From the NCBI GenBank assembly GCA_947489175.1, contig CANLED010000080.1:1-8078 (forward strand): 8,078 bases of DNA, in the 5' to 3' direction. Source of the DNA: Chitinophagaceae bacterium. GTDB lineage: Bacteria; Bacteroidota; Bacteroidia; Chitinophagales; Chitinophagaceae. Below, piece by piece: positions 3,987 to 8,078 of the stretch. Every line of letters begins with the position of its first letter. The first letter of the stretch is position 1. A program made the position numbers and the translations under genes. The notes below the pieces were generated by a model that was given only the letters and a program-made list of their open reading frames with translations, had not been told where the DNA came from and did not search any database.

Positions 3987-6719
3987 TTTATAAAAAGTAT
4001 TTATTTTAACTTCTGCAGAATCAATGCAATTGTATGTAGTTGTGGCATATACCCTGATTAACATGCTTGAATTTGTTGTAGCAACGGGTGTAGGACAATC
4101 TTTGCAACTTAAAATTGAATCAGGTGTCCAATTTAATGTCTTGTAAGGTTCGCCTGTATTTGTAAGTGTTAATTGTACAGGCTCTCCTCTATAGACATTC
4201 GAAACCTTTGGATTAACTTGAATGAATATAGGTTGGTAAGATATGCTGGCGCTGTTGTTAGATAAGTTCAACTCAAATTGAACTTGATCGTTGTTCAAAT
4301 ACATAAACACATTTCCTGTTTCTGATCGTCGAATTAAATGCTTTGTTTTCACACAGCCTTTGTCGAAAATTGTTGTTTGATCAATAAATCCAGATCCAAG
4401 ATATTTTTCAGAGGAAGAGCTGGAATCTGCATCATAATAACGAATTTCAATGTTCTTTTTTAACTCTGAATAATTGTTTCCTAAGCAAACTTTAGATTCA
4501 ATCAACAAACTGTCAGTTTGGTAGCAAAAAATCTTTTCTTTTGTGATTGAAATATCAATAGGCATTACATTGACAATTGTTTCTGCATGTCCAGTACAAT
4601 TGTAGATGCTTTCTGCATCTACTTTTACAAGGGTTGTGTCTTTTATTTTTATAATGGGATTAGAGCAAGTTAAACAGCTAATTTGAGCCGGTGTTGTCCA
4701 TTTCACGTTCAACACAGCATCATGTTGGTTGATCAGGTTGAATTGCAAGTCTGTATTGCTGAACACTGTTGTGTCGCCTGGATTGATTGAAATCCTGTAT
4801 TGAAAAAAACTGCTTGCTGAACTGTTGTTCAATTCATTGCCTTCGGCAACAGTGTTTTCTTCATCAAAAACCAATGAAAGTGTATCTTGCTTTGGTCTGT
4901 TTGCTTTGATGATTTGGGTGAACTCAACTTGGCAATTTCCCAAAATATCATAATTTATTAGCAATGGTTGATCTACGAGTTGGGTTCCAGATTCACCAGG
5001 TAGTTTATCATAAAAGCGGATTGATGTTCCCTTGCGTATGGTATCATATCCATTGTTGTTAACACTAAAAACAATTCTTATGTAATCATCCTTATAGCAA
5101 TTGACGGAAAGAATATTAACTGATCCTTCAGGAGCAGGGTCTAAAACTCGAAGCGTGAAAGTATTAGATGTGTCAACACAACTTCCTTTTGAAGCAATCA
5201 GTTTAATAGCATAAAATCCAGGAGTTAAGAAATCATAGAGCAAGTCTGTTTTTGTGCTAACCATGGTTTCTATAGAGGTTGAATTGTTTCTCACAAACCA
5301 TTGATAGTCACTTGCACCATTGGAGGTATTTTTAAAAAAAGCAGGATCTTTGTAAATGTCTTTTCTAGAGGCAATAATTCTTTCGTTTGGTGAAAAGCGG
5401 GCATCAACGCCACAATTCACTATAACATAACCAATGTAAGTATTGCTGCAGGTTCTTCCTGTGTTGTATGCAATCAATTTCACTTCATATCTACCTGTAT
5501 CTGCAAAAACATGTGAGTAGTTGTTTGATGATGATACCATCACACCATTGATGTACCACTGGAAATCTGAGGATCCATTTGAAGTGTTGATAAACTGAAC
5601 CAAATCTCCTTTTGTGGGGTATGGATTTCCGTCCCAATTGAATTTTGCATCAGTTGTGGAGTCGCATGGGGCTGCACAGAGCGCATTGTTAAATAAACTA
5701 TTTCCAAAATTTATTTCAGCAAAAGCACGCATCCTATCAGCTTGACCGCGGGTAAAAACAGTTGGACAAGAGCCTCCATAATCCATAAAATTCGTAACAT
5801 TGTCGGGTACGTCTTTATAAAAAGAACCTGAGGCTGTATCAGTGTTACATGAATTATCTGGACTATTGCAAGAAACAAATCTGGTTGCAGCATCTGGAGG
5901 CGTGTCGCATACCAAATCGCCGTTTGTAGTGCAATCATTGTTAGCGCATCCTCCAGCAAAAGTATGTAGCAAAGAGAGAGAATGGCCAATTTCGTGAACC
6001 ATAACAGGGATGTCTAAGCTGTTGATAACAACCCCACCTCCAGTGCTGGCATAGCCAACAATGCCATACCTTACCCAACCGCCACATTCAAATGTACTCC
6101 CGGGAAGTTCACCTACCACAGAATTAACCAACCATACATTTACATATTTGGTGGTATCCCATTGAACCAATTTGTTGAGTTCTCTTCCTTCAAGGTCAAA
6201 ATCAATGTTTTCATAATAGCTTTTTATCCTGTCTATTCCAGTAGATCTACCCCCGTCTGGTGCAACTTTTGCAAGACAAAATTCAATTCCCGTGTGAACT
6301 CCTAATGAGTCAACTCCATAATTACCCCTGTGAGCAAAGGCGTCGTTTAACTCCTTTACAGCATTGACAATCATTTGATTGGTGATGGATTCAGGATTGT
6401 TATTTACAATATGAAAAACAATTGGGATTGAATAAATAGAATCAGGCGCAGCAGGATTAAAAGGCGTTTGAGATAGTCCACTACTGTTAGGATTTTTCTT
6501 TGCTGAAGCTGCGTTTATTTTAGCTTGATTTCTTTGTCTGATTAATGCGTTTATTCTTTTTTCGTTGGCAGAAAAAGCATTGTTTAATCGCAGGCTGTTC
6601 GTGTATAAGTCGAACCCACACTTGTCTACTCCTATTGCTTGATTTTGTATCTGTGACTGTGCATCTATATATAAAAATAGCAATAGTGAAATTACAATGG
6701 TTTTTACTGAAAAATGCAT
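3693..6719 (-). CDS. Secreted M43 zinc metalloprotease with PKD, CARDB-like and T9SS type B sorting domains
   Basis: A 1008-residue multidomain exported protease. The signal peptide is about residues 1-22. A propeptide-like region (23-95) contains DKCGF with Cys34, a candidate cysteine switch. The M43 (cytophagalysin/pappalysin) catalytic domain covers about 96-345: zinc motif HEIGHSLSLLH (His242, Glu243, His246, His252), CDTPP (271-275), and Met-turn NFMDYGG with Met312 and Tyr314. The glycine of HExxHxxGxxH is Ser249. Two PKD-like domains (about 353-436 and 437-527) share NTSNGxSDxQW. Then come two cassettes, each a CARDB-like domain plus a domain with SCxxCxxP (about 531-716 and 724-908). 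The C-terminus (912-1008) opens with IPNVFTPDGDGLND and contains FSRWGERVFE, GWNG and VPQGTYVYY: the gliding-motility-associated type B sorting domain for T9SS. It probably acts outside the cell or on its surface, hydrolysing proteins or peptides; the substrate is unknown. It is first in an operon with the PorP/SprF gene. Confidence 0.93.
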   Translation of the reverse strand: MHFSVKTIVISLLLFLYIDAQSQIQNQAIGVDKCGFDLYTNSLRLNNAFSANEKRINALIRQRNQAKINAASAKKNPNSSGLSQTPFNPAAPDSIYSIPIVFHIVNNNPESITNQMIVNAVKELNDAFAHRGNYGVDSLGVHTGIEFCLAKVAPDGGRSTGIDRIKSYYENIDFDLEGRELNKLVQWDTTKYVNVWLVNSVVGELPGSTFECGGWVRYGIVGYASTGGGVVINSLDIPVMVHEIGHSLSLLHTFAGGCANNDCTTNGDLVCDTPPDAATRFVSCNSPDNSCNTDTASGSFYKDVPDNVTNFMDYGGSCPTVFTRGQADRMRAFAEINFGNSLFNNALCAAPCDSTTDAKFNWDGNPYPTKGDLVQFINTSNGSSDFQWYINGVMVSSSNNYSHVFADTGRYEVKLIAYNTGRTCSNTYIGYVIVNCGVDARFSPNERIIASRKDIYKDPAFFKNTSNGASDYQWFVRNNSTSIETMVSTKTDLLYDFLTPGFYAIKLIASKGSCVDTSNTFTLRVLDPAPEGSVNILSVNCYKDDYIRIVFSVNNNGYDTIRKGTSIRFYDKLPGESGTQLVDQPLLINYDILGNCQVEFTQIIKANRPKQDTLSLVFDEENTVAEGNELNNSSASSFFQYRISINPGDTTVFSNTDLQFNLINQHDAVLNVKWTTPAQISCLTCSNPIIKIKDTTLVKVDAESIYNCTGHAETIVNVMPIDISITKEKIFCYQTDSLLIESKVCLGNNYSELKKNIEIRYYDADSSSSSEKYLGSGFIDQTTIFDKGCVKTKHLIRRSETGNVFMYLNNDQVQFELNLSNNSASISYQPIFIQVNPKVSNVYRGEPVQLTLTNTGEPYKTLNWTPDSILSCKDCPTPVATTNSSMLIRVYATTTYNCIDSAEVKINTFYKSHIAIPNVFTPDGDGLNDYFYIIGGTDVVTVKLLQIFSRWGERVFESKNTKANDYSTGWNGSFKGNKVPQGTYVYYTLVTTQSGKVESYKGTITLIR

Positions 6720-6804
6720 AGGATATTGTGTGAAAATTATTTTTATTTTATCCCATTTGAAGGAATAATTAAAAAATAATTAGTTTCTTTCTACTAAGAT
6801 TTGG

Positions 6805-6836
6805 CAAAAGTAATTACATTATTTATCATCTTACAA
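6805..6836 (-). promoter_or_regulatory. Bacteroidota-type promoter for the protease-PorP operon
   Basis: Read on the minus strand, TACTTTTG (plus-strand 6805-6812) matches the -7 consensus TAnnTTTG, and TTG (plus-strand 6834-6836) lies 21 bases upstream, within the expected -33 spacing. Transcription would start near 6798, giving a leader of about 79 bases before the ATG at 6719. The rest of the 152-base gap (6720-6871) is AT-rich, and apart from this and the hairpin below I see nothing in it. Confidence 0.45.
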
Positions 6837-6849
6837 CAGATAATAAATA
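6820..6849 (-). terminator. 12-bp hairpin downstream of the isomerase-like gene
   Basis: On the minus strand, TATTTATTATCT and AGATGATAAATA pair over 12 bp with a six-base loop (GTTGTA). One pair is T-G, which is a wobble in minus-strand RNA but a C-A mismatch in plus-strand RNA, so the structure suits minus-strand transcripts. It begins 22 bases after the isomerase stop and is followed by a loosely T-rich stretch (TAATTACTTTT). It probably ends the dehydrogenase-isomerase operon, though it is AT-rich and lacks a clean T-tract. Confidence 0.45.
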
Positions 6850-6871
6850 TCAAATGTTAAAAAATAAATTA

Positions 6872-7756
6872 TTACTTCAGCGCTTCTGAAACTGCATTAA
6901 AAAAAACAGGAATGTCTTTCTTAGGATCTTGCATCCCCAAGGTTTCTATTGGCATGAAACCCTTGTAGGCAGAGGATTTGATGATATTGCACAAACGATC
7001 AAGATTCATTGGTGTTTGCACTCCTTTAATCAGTAATTTTTCTTTTACTTGCCAATTAACAGCCAAAGGAATTGCTTTTCTGATTTCTTCGTATGGATCT
7101 TCTGCAATAAAATTACCTGTGTCGAGAACAAGTCCAAGCCACGGACTGTTTATTTTTTTGAAAAGGTCATGGCACTCATCTGATGTTCTTAAAAAATCAT
7201 TGTGGTTTTGTATCCCAAGAATAATTCCGTACGATTTTGCTGTTTCCAAACATGATTGAAAAGCATCAATCATCCGGGCTTCTATGCGTTTCCTTTCACC
7301 TCCTTCACTGTATAGCTTGGCAGTGAAAACACGCAATACAGGTGCTCCTAACTTTGCTGCCACTTCAATCCATTTCTTCACCAAATCAATTTCTTTGTTC
7401 ATCAACGCTTTGTCTTCAAAAGAAAACTCGTTGCGAACACCTGTGCCACTGATGGAAATTCCGAGTTCATGTGCTTTCCTCTTAAAAGAAAAAATCTCAT
7501 CATCAGATGGGACTGCTGGATAAGTGGAAAAATAGTAACCTGTTATGTCAATTGCTTCAAAGCCTGTTGCTGATGTGAATTCAAGCAATTCAGTTAAACT
7601 GATTTTCTTCTTCATCAACATGTCATTGAAAGAATAAGCATTAAGGCTTATTTTGAAATGCTGGTTTGAACTGATTGATGTTGAAAATGAAGAAGCCCTA
7701 ACCAGTGATAAAGCTGGAAGGGCTGTTAAAAAATTTCTTCTGTTGAAACTTGACAT
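6872..7756 (-). CDS. Tat-exported sugar phosphate isomerase/epimerase-like TIM-barrel protein
   Basis: A 294-residue protein starting at ATG 7756; a longer frame to a TTG at 7786 would run into the upstream gene and is less likely. SFNRRNFLTALPAL (3-16) is a twin-arginine (Tat) signal with Arg6-Arg7, so a folded protein is probably exported to the periplasm. The remainder is an AP-endonuclease-2/xylose-isomerase-like TIM barrel: KISLNAYSF (35-43), GFEAIDITGYYF (65-76), LGAPVLRVF (136-144), LGIQNHNDF (180-188), LGLVLDTGNF (207-216), VNWQVKEKL (233-241) and GFMPIETLG (266-274). Family members isomerise or epimerise sugars or keto-sugars using a metal held by Glu, Asp, His and Glu. Here Asp212 and Glu271 are kept, but Gln183 and Gln236 occupy the expected Glu and His places. 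Substrate and even catalysis are uncertain. It lies 10 bases after the dehydrogenase gene, in the same operon. Confidence 0.85.
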   Translation of the reverse strand: MSSFNRRNFLTALPALSLVRASSFSTSISSNQHFKISLNAYSFNDMLMKKKISLTELLEFTSATGFEAIDITGYYFSTYPAVPSDDEIFSFKRKAHELGISISGTGVRNEFSFEDKALMNKEIDLVKKWIEVAAKLGAPVLRVFTAKLYSEGGERKRIEARMIDAFQSCLETAKSYGIILGIQNHNDFLRTSDECHDLFKKINSPWLGLVLDTGNFIAEDPYEEIRKAIPLAVNWQVKEKLLIKGVQTPMNLDRLCNIIKSSAYKGFMPIETLGMQDPKKDIPVFFNAVSEALK

Positions 7757-7766
7757 GATTAGTAGG

Positions 7767-8078
7767 TTATAAAGTTGACATATCAATTACAAAACGATAT
7801 TTGATATCGCCTTTGATCATCCTTTCGTATGCTGCATTGATTTGTGAAATGTCTATTGTTTCTATTTCCGCAAATATTCCTTTCTCATGGCAGAAATCAA
7901 GCATCTCCTGTGTTTCTTTGATGCTGCCGATCATTGAACCGATGATGCTTCTTCTGTTTTTAATCAAGGCAAAAGGCGATACTTTTGGTTGATGTTCTGG
8001 TAATCCCACAACCAGTAGTTTTCCATGCAATCCCAATAAACCAAGGTAAGCTGTGTAATCATGGTCTGCGGATATTGC
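7767..8078 (-). CDS. Zinc-type NAD(P)-dependent alcohol dehydrogenase, C-terminal part, truncated by window end
   Basis: The frame runs unbroken to the right edge, leaving 103 visible residues and a TAA at 7767-7769. The first residues, AISADHDYTAYLGLLG, continue into LHGKLLVVGLPE, the end of the Rossmann fold of cinnamyl-alcohol-dehydrogenase/YahK-type MDR enzymes (usual form: hd...yl.lL...G.lv.vG.p). Then come NRRSIIGSMIGSIKETQEML and the C-terminal AYERMIKGDIKYRFVID, both diagnostic of this subfamily. These cytoplasmic enzymes interconvert aldehydes and alcohols with NAD(P)H. The catalytic zinc ligands and cofactor motif GxGGxG lie outside the window, so activity cannot be judged. The frame has no plausible internal start; a TTG at 8036 is not a credible one. 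Confidence 0.9.
   Translation of the reverse strand, partial: AISADHDYTAYLGLLGLHGKLLVVGLPEHQPKVSPFALIKNRRSIIGSMIGSIKETQEMLDFCHEKGIFAEIETIDISQINAAYERMIKGDIKYRFVIDMSTL

Noticed and set aside
7767..8036. Separate 89-residue gene starting at a TTG at 8036
   Set aside because: The frame stays open to the window edge and the extra residues (HDYTAYLGLLG) continue the alcohol dehydrogenase fold, so this is a truncated gene and not a short one.

Overview
The window reads as AT-rich chromosomal DNA from a Bacteroidota bacterium, most like the Chitinophagaceae/Sphingobacteriia/Cytophagia side of the phylum. The evidence is a type IX secretion (T9SS) cargo protein with a type B C-terminal sorting domain, an adjacent PorP/SprF-family outer-membrane protein, DUF2892 and DUF6132 small membrane proteins, promoter-like TTG/TAnnTTTG elements, and starts without clear Shine-Dalgarno sequences. 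Species cannot be read from the sequence.

Plus strand, 1-2641. The window opens inside a truncated gene whose last 48 residues look like the C-terminal half of a DUF2892 (YgaP-like) membrane protein. Its TGA overlaps the ATG (position 146) of a secreted right-handed parallel beta-helix protein. After a 92-base gap holding a weak hairpin, a TGACT-N2-AGTCA palindrome and a promoter-like element comes a compact four-gene unit: DUF2892 membrane protein, single-domain rhodanese, DUF6132 membrane protein, thioredoxin. The last three genes overlap one another. The unit looks like a sulfane-sulfur/thiol redox operon, possibly under Crp/Fnr-type control.

Minus strand, 6719-2680. A 1008-residue secreted M43 (pappalysin/cytophagalysin-like) zinc metalloprotease carries two PKD domains, two tandem CARDB-plus-CxxC cassettes and a T9SS type B sorting domain. 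It overlaps the next gene, a PorP/SprF-family protein, by ATGA. They form a cargo/partner pair. The thioredoxin operon and this operon converge, with 38 bases between them.

Minus strand, 8078-6872. The C-terminal third of a zinc-type alcohol dehydrogenase, cut by the window end, is followed after 10 bases by a Tat-signal sugar phosphate isomerase/epimerase-like TIM barrel with two substituted metal-ligand positions. A 12-bp hairpin after it probably ends this operon, and a promoter-like element for the protease operon overlaps that hairpin.

No tRNA, rRNA, CRISPR array, insertion sequence or phage gene was seen. No gene-free stretch exceeds 152 bases. I see no wholly new system. The most interesting points are the sulfur/thiol operon with its palindrome, the paired DUF2892 genes around the beta-helix gene, and the modular protease with its secretion partner.
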